A DNA stretch of 64,000 bases from contig NZ_CP045503.2 of the NCBI RefSeq assembly GCF_007004545.3, forward strand, positions 2,140,501 through 2,204,500, given 5' to 3'. The stretch is from Shewanella eurypsychrophilus. GTDB lineage: Bacteria; Pseudomonadota; Gammaproteobacteria; Enterobacterales; Shewanellaceae. A model generated the notes under the pieces. That model made no database searches, was not told the DNA's origin, and saw only the letters and a program-made list of their open reading frames with translations. Both the position numbers and the translations under genes were made by a program. Shown here piece after piece: positions 1 through 10,590 of the stretch (positions are counted from its first letter, which is position 1; every line of letters begins with the position of its first letter).

Positions 1-740
1 AACGTTGGGTAAACGACAAAGCCATGAAGCAGTAAAACGCCTAACACGACAAAGAAGTATTGAACCACGCTACCAAACGTTTCAAGTCCCAAAGTTAATG
101 CCAGTTTTGCCATTAAAGCAAACACACCATAGGGTGCAAGCTGCATGATGAGTGTCACTACACGCATGATCACTTCGTTAAGGTCGTTAAACAGCGCTGC
201 AACACGTTTTCCGCGTTCGCCAATATGTGAGATAGCAAAACCAAAAATAACCGCAAACAGGATGATTTGGAGCATGTTGCCCTCACTCATCGCTTGCAGT
301 GGGTTGGTCGGCACGATATTGATGATCACCTCAGCCAAACTCGGCGCTTCGGTTGCGTTGAAACTTAAGCCTTCGCTCACTAGTGATGCGTTGCCTGGAT
401 GGATCATAATCGCGACTAAGATTGCTGTAGATAATGCAATGGCCGTGGTAAATAGATAGAAGGCGATGGTTTTACCGCCGAGTCGACCTAGCTTAGATGG
501 ATCGCTGAGTGAACATGTGCCGCAGACCAGTGAAATAAACACTAAAGGTACGACCAACATTTTAAGTCCGGAAACGAATATGGTTCCGATTACGTGTAAA
601 AATCCTTCAGTGATATATTCGTCGATGAATGTGCTTTCGGGAAAAAGGTTCCGTAGCAGTAATCCAAAAATAATACCGGTACCCATACCGATTAGGATTT
701 TACTCGTGAGTCCGAGCTTTTTTGCTTGAGTTAAAGCCAT
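1..740 (-). CDS. Sodium:dicarboxylate symporter (DAACS/SDF family), 3' end cut off
   Basis: The first 246 codons of a membrane transporter run off the left edge, so the C-terminal substrate-binding half is not visible. Translation starts MALTQAKKLGLTSKILIGMG, and several hydrophobic helices follow. The segment HVIGTIFVSGLKMLVVPLVF is typical of the glutamate/C4-dicarboxylate symporter fold (GltP, DctA, SstT relatives). The family couples Na+ or H+ entry to uptake of dicarboxylates or acidic or small amino acids. The substrate cannot be told without the missing half. The ATG is preceded by AGGAAG at normal spacing. The gene is divergent from the Ig-repeat lipoprotein, across about 215 bases. 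Family assignment is firm. Confidence 0.88.
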   Translation of the reverse strand, partial: MALTQAKKLGLTSKILIGMGTGIIFGLLLRNLFPESTFIDEYITEGFLHVIGTIFVSGLKMLVVPLVFISLVCGTCSLSDPSKLGRLGGKTIAFYLFTTAIALSTAILVAIMIHPGNASLVSEGLSFNATEAPSLAEVIINIVPTNPLQAMSEGNMLQIILFAVIFGFAISHIGERGKRVAALFNDLNEVIMRVVTLIMQLAPYGVFALMAKLALTLGLETFGSVVQYFFVVLGVLLLHGFVVYPT

Positions 741-956
741 AGTGCTTCCTGTATAATTATTATGCTTTTCAATTTGCGATGTAAGCCTATCAAGAAACGT
801 AGACCGATGAAACGGGCTAATAGTTAAACTTTTAGCGTGTTTTCGCAAAATAAATCAAGATAGTTATGGAAAAGTAGCAGGAAAATTATGTAATGTTGGC
901 CTATAAGTAATAAGCGCCTCGCTAAAAATTACATATTGAGTAACAGGGAGTCTGGC

Positions 957-3500
957 ATGAAGTCAGTTTACAAGTTTTTTATCGTATTTTTATGGTCGTT
1001 TTTCATGGTTGCCTGTAGTGGTGGAGGAGATATTGCGGATCCACTCGATCCCGATCCTACTCCAGATGAGATCACAGTTAGCTTAAGCATCAATAATACT
1101 CAAATATCGGCTGCAGAGCCGGGAACTATCACAGCAACAGTTAAGAATTCCTCAGGGAATGCAGTCAGCACTCTCGTTACTTTTACATTAAATAATGAAT
1201 CTTATGGTACTTTCGCTCCAGGTACTGGTGAGGTTGCCACTGTCAATGGTATTGCGGAAATACAAATCAATACCGCTGAAATCAATACTGGTGCAACGGT
1301 AACTGCAAATATCTCGACCGGCGAGACAGCTTCAATACAGGTCACTATGGTTGGCGATGGCGGCCAAGCTGGAGGTGGCGCTCAAGTTTCCTTGGCATTA
1401 ACCGATGCTGCGGGCATACCCATTCAATCGATCAGTACCTTATCTCCTGGTAAGTTAACCGCGACGGTAACGGGAATTAATAAATCCGTGATTGTAACTT
1501 TCGCTAGCCCAATTGGTGATCTACCCATTAAAAGTGCGGTAACTGATGCAGAAGGTAAAGCTACTGTTGATATCTATGCGGGTAGTTCATTAGGTGCCGC
1601 TGAAGTTACTGCGACCTTATCGACTAATGAAGTTGGCACAACAATCATAGTTGTTGGTGCCACTAACGTTGTGATGGGCAGTGGTACTCCCTTGGTCGAA
1701 GGTGTTGCAGATGTGAGCACCGAAAACTTATCAGCAGGCGGTACAGCAACGATTTCTGTACTCATTCAAGATGACCAAGGTAATCCGTTTACTCAGCCTG
1801 TGGATGTGAATTTCTCATCAACCTGTGCAACTAAAGACCCAGCTCAGGCGCAAATCAGTTCACCAGTCTCATCTAGTAATGGTATTGCAACCTCAACGTA
1901 TCTCGCTCAAGGCTGCGTGGGTGAAGACCAAATCAATGTGACCGCCGATGCAGGTGGTATCAGTCTTTCTGCTGTGGGTATTATCAATGTATTACAGGCC
2001 GATGTAGGCAGTATTGTATTTGTTTCTGCTGAGCCAGAAAATATTGGTATCTTAGGTACCGGTGGCATTGAATCATCGATAGTTAAATTCAAGGTACTCG
2101 ATAAGAATAGTAACCCAGTGAGTAATCAAAACGTGTTGTTTGAACTCAATACTGGCATTGGCGGAGTGGCAATTAGTCCAGTAGAAGCGACTACCAATAA
2201 TGAAGGTATAGTACAAACTGTGGTGACCACAGGTACAGTGGCGACTTCTGTAAGAGTCACTGCTACCGTTGATGATGATTCAACGCCGGCTATATCGAGT
2301 CAGTCTAAGCAGTTAATAATCTCGACGGGTATTCCGGATCAAGACAGCTTCTCATTATCTGCAGAAGTGCTAAATGCAGAAGGTTGGAACCGTGATGGCA
2401 CCGAGGTAATGGTAACGGCTCGAATGGCTGATTCGTTTAATAACCCTGTTCCAGATGGCACTACGGTTTCATTTACCACCGAAGGTGGTGCGATTGAAGA
2501 TGCCTGTCAAACCGTCAATGGCGCATGTTCTGTTAAATGGACCAGTCAGCTAGCAAGGCCTGTGGGTGAGCAGTTAATAGATGAAACTGGAATTCAAATT
2601 CGTAACCCGAGAGCTGACTTAGAATGTAATGTACTTAAAGTAAATAATACTGATTCAGGTGTTTGTGTTACTAACGATGATACACAAACTCGCATTTACG
2701 GTAACTTTTACGGGCAACAATATGGTGGCCGCGCTACGATTACTGCCACTGCAATTGGTGAAGAATCATTTCCTGACCTAAACGGTAACGGTCGGTTTGA
2801 TGCAAGTGAAATGTCTGAGTTTTTAACCGGCAGAGATGTGACTGGTGAATCATTCGATCTTAATGATGCTTTTAATGATTACAACGAAGATACAGTATTT
2901 AATCCACAACCTGATGGGCAGTTAATCGGTCACGTAGGGGGAGCATTAGAGGAACTTGTCGACTTCAATTCAAACGGGGTATTTGATCTTAAAGATGGTT
3001 TATACAATGGTGTCTTGTGTTCAACACCTGCGCACGCTGGTTGTGCTGACGGTATTGCAGACTCAAAATCATTATATGTTCGCAGAAGTTTGACTATGGT
3101 GATGTCTGGCAGCAAAGCTTTTGGAACTATGTATTCAGCTATATTAATAGATGATATAGATGAATGGCATTTTGCTGGAACGCCTAGGACTGATCCGGTG
3201 GTGGATAAAGGCGATATAATTATTGTAGGCAAGGGCTCAGCATCAGTAATATTTACTCTCTCAGATATCCATAATCAGCAGATGCCAGCGGGAAGTAAAG
3301 TCACATTTACCGCAACAGCAGGCTCAGTGGTTAGTGGAACTGAATGGATCTGGCCAAGTAGTAACTATAATGGTGGCGAACAGATTTCAGTTACTTTTAA
3401 GGGGGAGGATGAACCCAATTCTGGTACTTTCCTCGTTCATGTTGAAACTCCAAATGGTGTTATTACAGAAGTTGTTTCATTAAGCATACAGATTAAGTAA
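957..3500 (+). CDS. Surface lipoprotein with repeated bacterial Ig-like domains
   Basis: An 847-residue protein begins MKSVYKFFIVFLWSFFMVAC. This is a lipoprotein signal with lipobox MVAC followed by a Gly/Ser/Asp/Pro linker, so it should be a lipidated envelope or surface protein. The ATG at 957 is preferred over the in-frame TTG at 936 because AGGGAG lies just upstream of it. The body is a series of beta-rich repeats of about 100 residues with phrases such as GTATISVLIQDDQGNPF and NGIATSTYLA, like Big_1 (invasin/intimin) domains. Near residues 600-680 are Asp/Asn-rich loops (DLNGNGRFDASE, DFNSNGVFDLKDG) like EF-hand or dockerin calcium sites. No catalytic domain was recognised. Adhesion or surface display is inferred from architecture only. 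It is convergent with astB. Confidence 0.8.
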   Translation: MKSVYKFFIVFLWSFFMVACSGGGDIADPLDPDPTPDEITVSLSINNTQISAAEPGTITATVKNSSGNAVSTLVTFTLNNESYGTFAPGTGEVATVNGIAEIQINTAEINTGATVTANISTGETASIQVTMVGDGGQAGGGAQVSLALTDAAGIPIQSISTLSPGKLTATVTGINKSVIVTFASPIGDLPIKSAVTDAEGKATVDIYAGSSLGAAEVTATLSTNEVGTTIIVVGATNVVMGSGTPLVEGVADVSTENLSAGGTATISVLIQDDQGNPFTQPVDVNFSSTCATKDPAQAQISSPVSSSNGIATSTYLAQGCVGEDQINVTADAGGISLSAVGIINVLQADVGSIVFVSAEPENIGILGTGGIESSIVKFKVLDKNSNPVSNQNVLFELNTGIGGVAISPVEATTNNEGIVQTVVTTGTVATSVRVTATVDDDSTPAISSQSKQLIISTGIPDQDSFSLSAEVLNAEGWNRDGTEVMVTARMADSFNNPVPDGTTVSFTTEGGAIEDACQTVNGACSVKWTSQLARPVGEQLIDETGIQIRNPRADLECNVLKVNNTDSGVCVTNDDTQTRIYGNFYGQQYGGRATITATAIGEESFPDLNGNGRFDASEMSEFLTGRDVTGESFDLNDAFNDYNEDTVFNPQPDGQLIGHVGGALEELVDFNSNGVFDLKDGLYNGVLCSTPAHAGCADGIADSKSLYVRRSLTMVMSGSKAFGTMYSAILIDDIDEWHFAGTPRTDPVVDKGDIIIVGKGSASVIFTLSDIHNQQMPAGSKVTFTATAGSVVSGTEWIWPSSNYNGGEQISVTFKGEDEPNSGTFLVHVETPNGVITEVVSLSIQIK

Positions 3501-3530
3501 CAGAGTTTTATTTAGATTAAAGTGAGCAAC

Positions 3531-3562
3531 AAAAAACCCAAGATAAAAATCTTGGGTTTTTT
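3531..3562. terminator. Bidirectional intrinsic terminator between lipoprotein and astB
   Basis: A perfect 14-bp inverted repeat (AAAAAACCCAAGAT, AAAA loop, ATCTTGGGTTTTTT) has a T-run on each strand's 3' side. It lies between two convergent genes and can end both. Confidence 0.9.
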
Positions 3563-3591
3563 TATTCATTGCGTTCATGAACTTAAATTAG

Positions 3592-4929
3592 TTACTTCTG
3601 AAACTGATACACACTTCCCAGCTGCATCAACTGCGTCAGCTCATCAAGAGCAGTACGCGATTCTATCAATACCTGTGGATCGGCTAAATCATCAACGCTC
3701 AAGCGATCGCGATAGTGCTTGTCTACCCAGTTATTTAGCTCACTGAATAAAACATCATTCATCAAGGTGTGTTGATTCACCGCTGCCACTTCAGTGTCGT
3801 TCATGGCGACACGCAGTCTTAAACAAGCTGGGCCGCCACCATTTTGCATGCTTTGCTTCACATCGAAGTAATGCACTTGCTTGATGGGAGTTCCCAAGGT
3901 CACCACTTCCTGCAGGTAAGCGTGCACCGCTTCATTTTCCTGGCAGTTAGTTGGTGCGATAATCGCCATCTCTCCAGAAGGGAGAGTAATTATCTGAGTA
4001 TTAAACAGATAGCTCTTAACCGCATCTTGAATGCCTACTTTGTCTGTAGGCACTTCGATGAAATGAAGTTCAGAGCTACCAAACTTACGTTTTATCTCAT
4101 CCAGTTTATGTTGAGTATTGAGAAATGCCTGCTGGTGATAGAAAAGCACATTTTGATTGCCGACGGCAATGACATCGTTATGGAACACGCCTTGGTCAAT
4201 CACATCTGGGTTTTGTGAAATATAAACTGTGTTGTCATCATCGAGCTTGTGCAGACGAGCGATAGCTTGTGATGCTTCTAGTGTCTGCCTTGCCGGGTAC
4301 TTTGACGGCTTAGGTGCCGCTGGATTTGTCGCTTCCTGGCCATAGACAAAGAGCTCTAAGCCTTTATTACCGTACTCATTACATAACCTAGTGTGGTTGG
4401 CCGCACCTTCATCGCCGAAACTCGCATGTTCTGGTAAGTGTTGATGGTGACTGAAATGTTTTTCGTTATTAAACGTTGCCGCCAGAATATTCCCCGTGGT
4501 CACAGGCTCTATGCTGCGGTGTAACTTATCGACAAGGTTTGCTGGCGTAAAATGAAGTTTACCGTCTGCGCAATCGGCGCTCGGAGAGACAGTTGCCGCA
4601 TTGGCAGTCCACATACTTGAAGCACTGCAGCAGGCACGTAACAACGCAGGAGCTTGCTTAGCGGCTTTATTTAATACTTCGGCGTCAGAGCCTGTAAAAC
4701 CGATTCTTCGTAGTGTATGAAGGTCTGGGCGCTCCTGAGGAGCAAGCATACCTTGTACCATTCCCATATCTGCTAGTGCTTTGGCTTTTTGTAGCCCTTG
4801 CTTGGCAGCGGCCTTTGGGTTTGATACTGCAGCGGCGTTACTGAGTGAAGCCACATTACCAAAGGAGAGCCCAGCATAATTGTGGGTAGGGCCGACTAGA
4901 CCATCGAAATTCGCTTCAAAATGCTTCAT
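3592..4929 (-). CDS. astB: N-succinylarginine dihydrolase
   Basis: AstB (EC 3.5.3.23) converts N2-succinylarginine to N2-succinylornithine, CO2 and ammonia in the arginine succinyltransferase pathway, in the cytoplasm. The protein has 445 residues, the usual length. It opens with [21 protein letters not shown], the conserved N-terminus of the family (amidinotransferase-like fold). The probable nucleophile is Cys369 in [11 protein letters not shown], with the histidine in [11 protein letters not shown]. The start has AAGGAA upstream. The other ast genes are not adjacent, so astB stands alone here. Confidence 0.95.
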   Translation of the reverse strand: MKHFEANFDGLVGPTHNYAGLSFGNVASLSNAAAVSNPKAAAKQGLQKAKALADMGMVQGMLAPQERPDLHTLRRIGFTGSDAEVLNKAAKQAPALLRACCSASSMWTANAATVSPSADCADGKLHFTPANLVDKLHRSIEPVTTGNILAATFNNEKHFSHHQHLPEHASFGDEGAANHTRLCNEYGNKGLELFVYGQEATNPAAPKPSKYPARQTLEASQAIARLHKLDDDNTVYISQNPDVIDQGVFHNDVIAVGNQNVLFYHQQAFLNTQHKLDEIKRKFGSSELHFIEVPTDKVGIQDAVKSYLFNTQIITLPSGEMAIIAPTNCQENEAVHAYLQEVVTLGTPIKQVHYFDVKQSMQNGGGPACLRLRVAMNDTEVAAVNQHTLMNDVLFSELNNWVDKHYRDRLSVDDLADPQVLIESRTALDELTQLMQLGSVYQFQK

Positions 4930-5219
4930 TTAGTTTTCCTTATGCAGGGTAGCGATACCTATATTTATTGTTATGTGATCAATTTTATTGCTTGCTTGAC
5001 GGGGTTACTCGCCGAACCATGGTTGCCAGATTTCTTAGATACACTAAAATCAATCTGGAGATAGTGAATTTAAGATTAGCGTTAAACAGGTTTATAAGTG
5101 CTCGTTAGCAAGATAATGAGTCGAGTAATAATTCTGTTTGAAAATGCTATTAAGCTATAACAATTGTTGAAATTGAGCTCAGTATACTGAAGCTTTGATG
5201 GTTAACAAGGGAGGGTAAA

Positions 5220-5270
5220 ATGACTAAGTTTGTGATTTTTGCATCGAAATGCACATTAATTCCTTGCTAG
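5220..5270 (+). CDS. Possible 16-residue leader peptide upstream of topA
   Basis: ATG to TAG encodes MTKFVIFASKCTLIPC. It is preceded by AAGGGAGGG (5207-5215), one of the strongest Shine-Dalgarno sequences in the window, at ideal spacing. The DNA inside can form TGCAT-CGAA-ATGCA. A weak terminator-like hairpin follows four bases after the stop, and topA begins about 190 bases further on. Translation is plausible. A regulatory leader role or an independent small protein are both speculation. Confidence 0.35.
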   Translation: MTKFVIFASKCTLIPC

Positions 5271-5273
5271 ATG

Positions 5274-5297
5274 ACTAATAATGGAATATTAGTTTTT
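5274..5297 (+). terminator. Weak terminator-like hairpin after the topA-leader micro-ORF
   Basis: ACTAATA, loop ATGGAA, TATTAGT, then TTTTT. The stem is only 7 bp and mostly A:T, so it would be weak. Its place directly after the micro-ORF is what makes it notable. Confidence 0.35.
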
Positions 5298-5462
5298 AAT
5301 TAAGCATTTATTTTTTTCTTACTTTTTTTATAAAATGTCCAAAATGGTTAAAAAGTGGCTCACCAGTATAAATAAAACAGGGATTTGCTTGAAAATATCG
5401 AGACAACCCTCTATATATGGAGCCAATTACAGCATTTTGAGACTTTTGGCGCAGATCATTCT

Positions 5463-8174
5463 ATGGGTAAATCGCTAGTTATTGTCGAATCACCGGCCAA
5501 AGCCAAGACTATTAATAAATATCTCGGCAAAGATTATATTGTTAAATCGAGTGTGGGTCACGTACGTGACTTGCCAACATCTTCTAGTCCTGACGCAAAA
5601 GTGGCAACCAAAACGCCCGCTGAAGTTCGGAAGATGCCTCCTGAAGAAAAAGCCATATATAAGAGCAAAAAAGCGAAACAAGCGCTTGTTGCTCGTATGG
5701 GTGTGGATCCTGAAAACGGCTGGAAGGCTAAGTATCAAGTACTCCCAGGCAAAGAGAAAGTGGTTAAAGAGCTGCAAGCTTTAGCCGAGAAAGCCGACAA
5801 AATCTATCTCGCAACCGATTTGGATAGAGAGGGAGAGGCTATTGCTTGGCATTTACAGGAACTCATTGGTGGAGATGAATCACGCTATCAGCGTGTCGTT
5901 TTCAATGAGATCACTAAAACAGCCATTCAAGACGCTTTTAGTAAACCAGCGCATTTAGATACCAATATGGTGAATGCTCAACAGGCTCGTCGTTTTCTCG
6001 ATCGTGTCGTTGGCTTTATGGTGTCTCCGTTGCTTTGGAAGAAAGTGGCTCGTGGTCTCTCTGCTGGTCGAGTGCAATCAGTTGCCACACGCTTAGTGGT
6101 AGAGAAAGAGGGTGAGATTAAGGCATTTGTGCCTGAAGAGTTCTGGGATATCCATGCCGACTTAACGACACAAGCCAGCGATGCATTGAAAATGCAGGTG
6201 GTGAAGTTTCAAGGTAAGGCCTTTAATCCGGTTAATCAAACTCAAGCTGATACAGCGGTCGCTGCATTGGCTCAGTCTGCTTATGTTGTGGCCGCACGTG
6301 ATGACAGAGCCACTCAAAGTAAACCTTCTGCACCTTATATCACCTCGACGCTACAACAAGCAGCGAGTACTCGTCTTGGTTACGGTGTTAAAAAGACCAT
6401 GATGATGGCGCAGCGCCTCTACGAAGCGGGTCATATTACTTATATGCGTACCGATTCGACCAACTTGAGCCAGGAAGCGGTGGATAATGTCCGTGAGATG
6501 ATTGGTAAAGAGTTTGGTGATAAGTACTTGCCTGAGAATCCGATTCGCTATGGTAGCAAAGAGGGCGCACAAGAAGCTCACGAAGCTATTCGCCCGTCGG
6601 ATGTAAAACTTCAGGCAGCATTCATGAACGACATGGAGAGAGACGCACAGCGCTTATATGAGCTGATTTGGCGTCAATTTGTCTCTTGTCAGATGACCCC
6701 AGCCAAATACGATGCAACTCGATTGACTGTACAATCGGGCGAATACGAGTTAAAAGCGACTGGTCGTACACTTAGATTTGATGGTTGGACACGTGTCCAA
6801 ACAACGATTAAGAAGAAAAATGAGGAAGAGAGTACACTCCCTCATGTTGATCAGGGCGACAAGCTTACTCTAAAAGAATTAGATCCTAAGCAGCACTTCA
6901 CTAAGCCACCGGCGCGATACAGTGAAGCTTCTTTGGTTAAAGAACTTGAAAAGCGTGGTATCGGTCGTCCATCTACCTATGCAACGATTATTTCTACCAT
7001 TCAGGATCGTGGATATGTACGGGTTGAAAACCGTCGTTTCTATGCTGAAAAAATGGGTGAAATAGTTAGCGAAAGTTTGGTCGGTAGCTTTAAAGAACTG
7101 ATGAGCTATGACTTTACAGCAAGCATGGAGCAGACACTCGATGATGTTGCCAAGGGCGATTTAGAGTGGAAAAAAGTACTCGATGGTTTCTATAAAGATT
7201 TGACTAAGCAGTTAGATCAAGCAGATCTTCCTCCTGAAGAGGGAGGCATGCGTCCTAACGAGATGGTGCTGACTGACAACATCAAGTGTCCAACTTGTGA
7301 GCGTCCTATGGGGATCCGTACAGGAACGACCGGGGTATTCTTAGGTTGTTCTGGTTATGCTTTACCGCCTAAAGAGCGTTGTAAGACCACCATGAACCTG
7401 ACGCCTGGTGAAGAAGCGATTAGTGAAAATAGTGAAGATGCTGAAACAGATGCACTAAGAGCGAAGCATCGATGTGGTGTTTGTGGTACTGCCATGGACA
7501 GTTACCTTATTGATGAGACGCGTAAACTACATGTTTGTGGTAATAACCCAATCTGTGATGGCCATGAAGTTGAGCTCGGTCAGTTTAAGATAAAAGGCTA
7601 CGAAGGCCCCATTATCGAATGTGACCGTTGTAGCAATGATATGGAGCTTAAGAACGGTCGATTTGGTAAGTACTTCGGGTGTACCAACAGTGAGTGTAAA
7701 AATACACGTAAGTTGTTGAAAAGCGGTGAAGCAGCGCCTCCTAAAGAAGACCCTATTCACTTACCTGAGGTTAAATGTACCAAATCAGATGGTTATTTTG
7801 TTCTCAGAGATGGGGCCGCCGGGATCTTTATGGCAGCGAGTACTTTCCCTAAATCACGTGAAACTCGTGCACCATTAGTGGAAGAGCTCGTTACATACCG
7901 TGAGTTATTATGGCCTAAGTATGCATACCTCGCCGATGCTCCAGTGGCCGATGATGATGGCAATAAGGCAACGGTACGTTTTAGCCGTAAGACAAAAGAG
8001 CAGTACGTGGCTACCGATTCTGATGGTAAAGCTACGGGCTGGACCTCTAAGTTTATCGACGGTAAGTGGGTAACAGAAGCCAAGAAGAAAGCCAAGCCAA
8101 AAGCGAAAGCGGCAACGGCCACTAAAGCTAAGGCCAAGGCTAAGCCAAAAGCTGCAGCAAAGGATAAAGAATAA
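5463..8174 (+). CDS. topA: DNA topoisomerase I (type IA)
   Basis: TopA relaxes negative supercoils by single-strand cleavage and passage. The start is placed at the ATG at 5463 because [20 protein letters not shown] is the conserved N-terminus; an upstream TTG would add 26 unlikely residues. The protein has 903 residues. The Toprim domain is N-terminal ([15 protein letters not shown] carries the acidic metal ligands). The catalytic tyrosine is Tyr327 in [10 protein letters not shown]. From about residue 609 there are three four-cysteine zinc ribbons (CPTCERPM.., CGVCGTAM.., CDRCSNDM..), then a Cys-poor ribbon. The last 30 residues are a Lys/Ala-rich tail that probably binds DNA. E. coli TopA is a little shorter (865 residues). 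Confidence 0.97.
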   Translation: MGKSLVIVESPAKAKTINKYLGKDYIVKSSVGHVRDLPTSSSPDAKVATKTPAEVRKMPPEEKAIYKSKKAKQALVARMGVDPENGWKAKYQVLPGKEKVVKELQALAEKADKIYLATDLDREGEAIAWHLQELIGGDESRYQRVVFNEITKTAIQDAFSKPAHLDTNMVNAQQARRFLDRVVGFMVSPLLWKKVARGLSAGRVQSVATRLVVEKEGEIKAFVPEEFWDIHADLTTQASDALKMQVVKFQGKAFNPVNQTQADTAVAALAQSAYVVAARDDRATQSKPSAPYITSTLQQAASTRLGYGVKKTMMMAQRLYEAGHITYMRTDSTNLSQEAVDNVREMIGKEFGDKYLPENPIRYGSKEGAQEAHEAIRPSDVKLQAAFMNDMERDAQRLYELIWRQFVSCQMTPAKYDATRLTVQSGEYELKATGRTLRFDGWTRVQTTIKKKNEEESTLPHVDQGDKLTLKELDPKQHFTKPPARYSEASLVKELEKRGIGRPSTYATIISTIQDRGYVRVENRRFYAEKMGEIVSESLVGSFKELMSYDFTASMEQTLDDVAKGDLEWKKVLDGFYKDLTKQLDQADLPPEEGGMRPNEMVLTDNIKCPTCERPMGIRTGTTGVFLGCSGYALPPKERCKTTMNLTPGEEAISENSEDAETDALRAKHRCGVCGTAMDSYLIDETRKLHVCGNNPICDGHEVELGQFKIKGYEGPIIECDRCSNDMELKNGRFGKYFGCTNSECKNTRKLLKSGEAAPPKEDPIHLPEVKCTKSDGYFVLRDGAAGIFMAASTFPKSRETRAPLVEELVTYRELLWPKYAYLADAPVADDDGNKATVRFSRKTKEQYVATDSDGKATGWTSKFIDGKWVTEAKKKAKPKAKAATATKAKAKAKPKAAAKDKE

Positions 8175-8208
8175 CGCATAGCGTTTGATCTATTGTTATT
8201 TTTCCAAT

Positions 8209-8239
8209 AAAAAGCCTCGATGATTCGGGGCTTTTTTTA
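8209..8239 (+). terminator. Intrinsic terminator of topA
   Basis: AAAAAGCCTCGA, loop TGAT, TCGGGGCTTTTT: a 12-bp stem with one G:T pair, followed by more T residues, 35 bases after the topA stop. Confidence 0.88.
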
Positions 8240-8265
8240 TGTCTGTGTTATGGGAAATAATTCTT

Positions 8266-8320
8266 ACGAGACACGAGACACGAGACACGAGACACGAGAC
8301 ACGAGACACGAGACACGAGG
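8266..8320. repeat. Heptamer tandem repeat array ACGAGAC (7 copies plus a partial)
   Basis: Seven perfect head-to-tail copies of ACGAGAC occupy 8266-8314, and ACGAGG follows at 8315-8320. The array is framed by CTTACGA (8263-8269) and its exact complement TCGTAAG (8323-8329). It lies in the non-coding gap after topA. Confidence 0.95.
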
Positions 8321-8388
8321 AGTCGTAAGCGGTGAAGTTTTAGTGATAGGTGTGATAAGTAAGAGCTGAGTTTTTAGTATTTGCAGTC

Positions 8389-8409
8389 ATCCTGAACTTG
8401 TTTCAGGAT
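8389..8409. repeat. Dispersed palindromic repeat of the ATCCTGAA..TTCAGGAT type
   Basis: ATCCTGAA, CTTGT, TTCAGGAT forms an 8-bp stem. Very similar GTCATCC(T/C)GAACTTGTTTC motifs are widespread intergenic palindromes in many proteobacteria. It is preceded by CAGTC and followed by CCAGC, as in those repeats. Confidence 0.6.
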
Positions 8410-8477
8410 CCAGCTTGAATACTGCTAATAAAAAGCCCCCACATGATATGCAGAGGCCATAGTTGGGCACAAACTTT

Positions 8478-8523
8478 ACCTAGTACCTAGTACCTAGTAC
8501 CTAGTACCTAGTACCTAGTACCT
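8478..8523. repeat. Heptamer tandem repeat array ACCTAGT (6 copies plus a partial)
   Basis: Six perfect copies of ACCTAGT occupy 8478-8519. They decay into ACCTAACACCT, which ends just 9 bases before the stop codon of the convergent membrane-protein gene. The unit length matches the ACGAGAC array about 160 bases upstream, but the sequence differs. Confidence 0.95.
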
Positions 8524-8538
8524 AACACCTATTGCTTA

Positions 8539-9312
8539 TTACCACTTCTTTTTAGGCTGGAATAGGATATCAATATCTTCCTCTTCTTTCTTGTTTGCTA
8601 CCGTAGGTGAAGCGATCTTCTGTGCGCCCATGATCTCTTCTAACATAGCTTTAGCTTCATCGACTTTTTTAGTGATGAAGGGATCATTGGGTGTTTGTGC
8701 TTTGATTGCGTGTAGAGTCGATAGCGCTTTGGTAACCATCTGCTTAGAGGAACCATATTGCTTCATAAAGCAGGCTGCTCGTGCACGAGACAACATGGAG
8801 TCAACATTGATCCTGAGTTGTAGGCTATCGATACGTCCTTCTTCTTCGGTAAATATACCAGGTTCAACTTTTCCCTTGTTATGTTCAGCGCGTAAGATGG
8901 CTTTCAATTTTTTGAGTACTTGCACTAACGTTAAAATCTGTTTGTCATTATCAGGTAGGCGAAAGCTTTCAATGGATGGTGCTTGCTTAGGTGCGGCCTT
9001 TAGAGTTTGAATTTGACCATTGATATCAGTTTGTCTTCTTTGGTAATCACCTGCTTGAGCGGCGGCATGGGTGACAGCGAGTCCCAGTGCGTCTTCGACA
9101 CGCTTATAAAGGACTATAATTATTTGAGTGGAGCAGGGGAACATGCCTGTGTGTGACAACACCTCTTCGGTTTCGTCAATAATGGCTCTTTGTCTTGCAA
9201 GTTCAGTTCTACGTTCAGCTTCTGCACGTTCTTTTTGCTGCTGAATGATATTAATTCCGATTACGAGTAATAAGAGCGCACCGATACTGATCAGAACTAA
9301 AGTAAATATCAT
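8539..9312 (-). CDS. Single-pass membrane protein with charged coiled-coil region, unknown function
   Basis: A 257-residue protein has one N-terminal membrane segment (about residues 2-23, FTLVLISIGALLLLVIGINI). A Gln/Glu/Arg-rich helix follows (QQQKERAEAERRTELARQR), so most of the protein probably faces the cytoplasm as long helices or coiled coil. The C-terminus is Lys/Glu-rich and ends FQPKKKW. Two short LQxL-type helical pairs in the middle look like a helical bundle. No catalytic motif was recognised. I know of no firm function. It is divergent from cysB. The ribosome site is weak (ACGGTAG). Confidence 0.65.
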   Translation of the reverse strand: MIFTLVLISIGALLLLVIGINIIQQQKERAEAERRTELARQRAIIDETEEVLSHTGMFPCSTQIIIVLYKRVEDALGLAVTHAAAQAGDYQRRQTDINGQIQTLKAAPKQAPSIESFRLPDNDKQILTLVQVLKKLKAILRAEHNKGKVEPGIFTEEEGRIDSLQLRINVDSMLSRARAACFMKQYGSSKQMVTKALSTLHAIKAQTPNDPFITKKVDEAKAMLEEIMGAQKIASPTVANKKEEEDIDILFQPKKKW

Positions 9313-9535
9313 AGGGCTACCGTTAATTATGCAATTCTACTAATGCTACTATAAATCAACACTCTAGCATAGTTATCTTAGACTAGGTTTTGACTAATGT
9401 CGTGTGAATAGTGTGAACTCTATGTTATATTCCAGATTGATTTAATTTTCACGTTGTACTATAACTATTTCTTATACTTAATCTCCCATTCCAGACCCAC
9501 TAAAAGTATTCAATAGAGGTCGAATTGAAGGATAA

Positions 9536-10513
<978 letters not shown>

Positions 10514-10537
10514 TTTCAAGTCGCGAAGTGGGAAAAT

Positions 10538-10563
10538 AAAAAACTCGCCTAAGCGAGTTTTTT
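10538..10563. terminator. Bidirectional intrinsic terminator between cysB and sdaA
   Basis: AAAAAACTCGC, loop CTAA, GCGAGTTTTTT: a perfect 11-bp stem with A and T runs suitable for both convergent genes. Confidence 0.92.
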
Positions 10564-10590
10564 ATTATTCAGAATCAGCAAATAAAACCG

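Larger units (their letters stand above)
4930..5462. other. Long AT-rich divergent intergenic region between astB and topA
   Basis: This 533-base stretch separates the divergent astB and topA genes and must hold both promoters. The only clear internal structure is a micro-ORF with a strong ribosome binding site (5220-5270) and a hairpin with a T-run (5274-5297), listed separately. No convincing ArgR box was found before astB. The rest is AT-rich with no gene seen. Confidence 0.6.

Noticed and set aside
8266..8523. Tandem heptamers as a CRISPR array
   Set aside because: Units are 7 bases, adjacent and without spacers, so they are simple tandem repeats.
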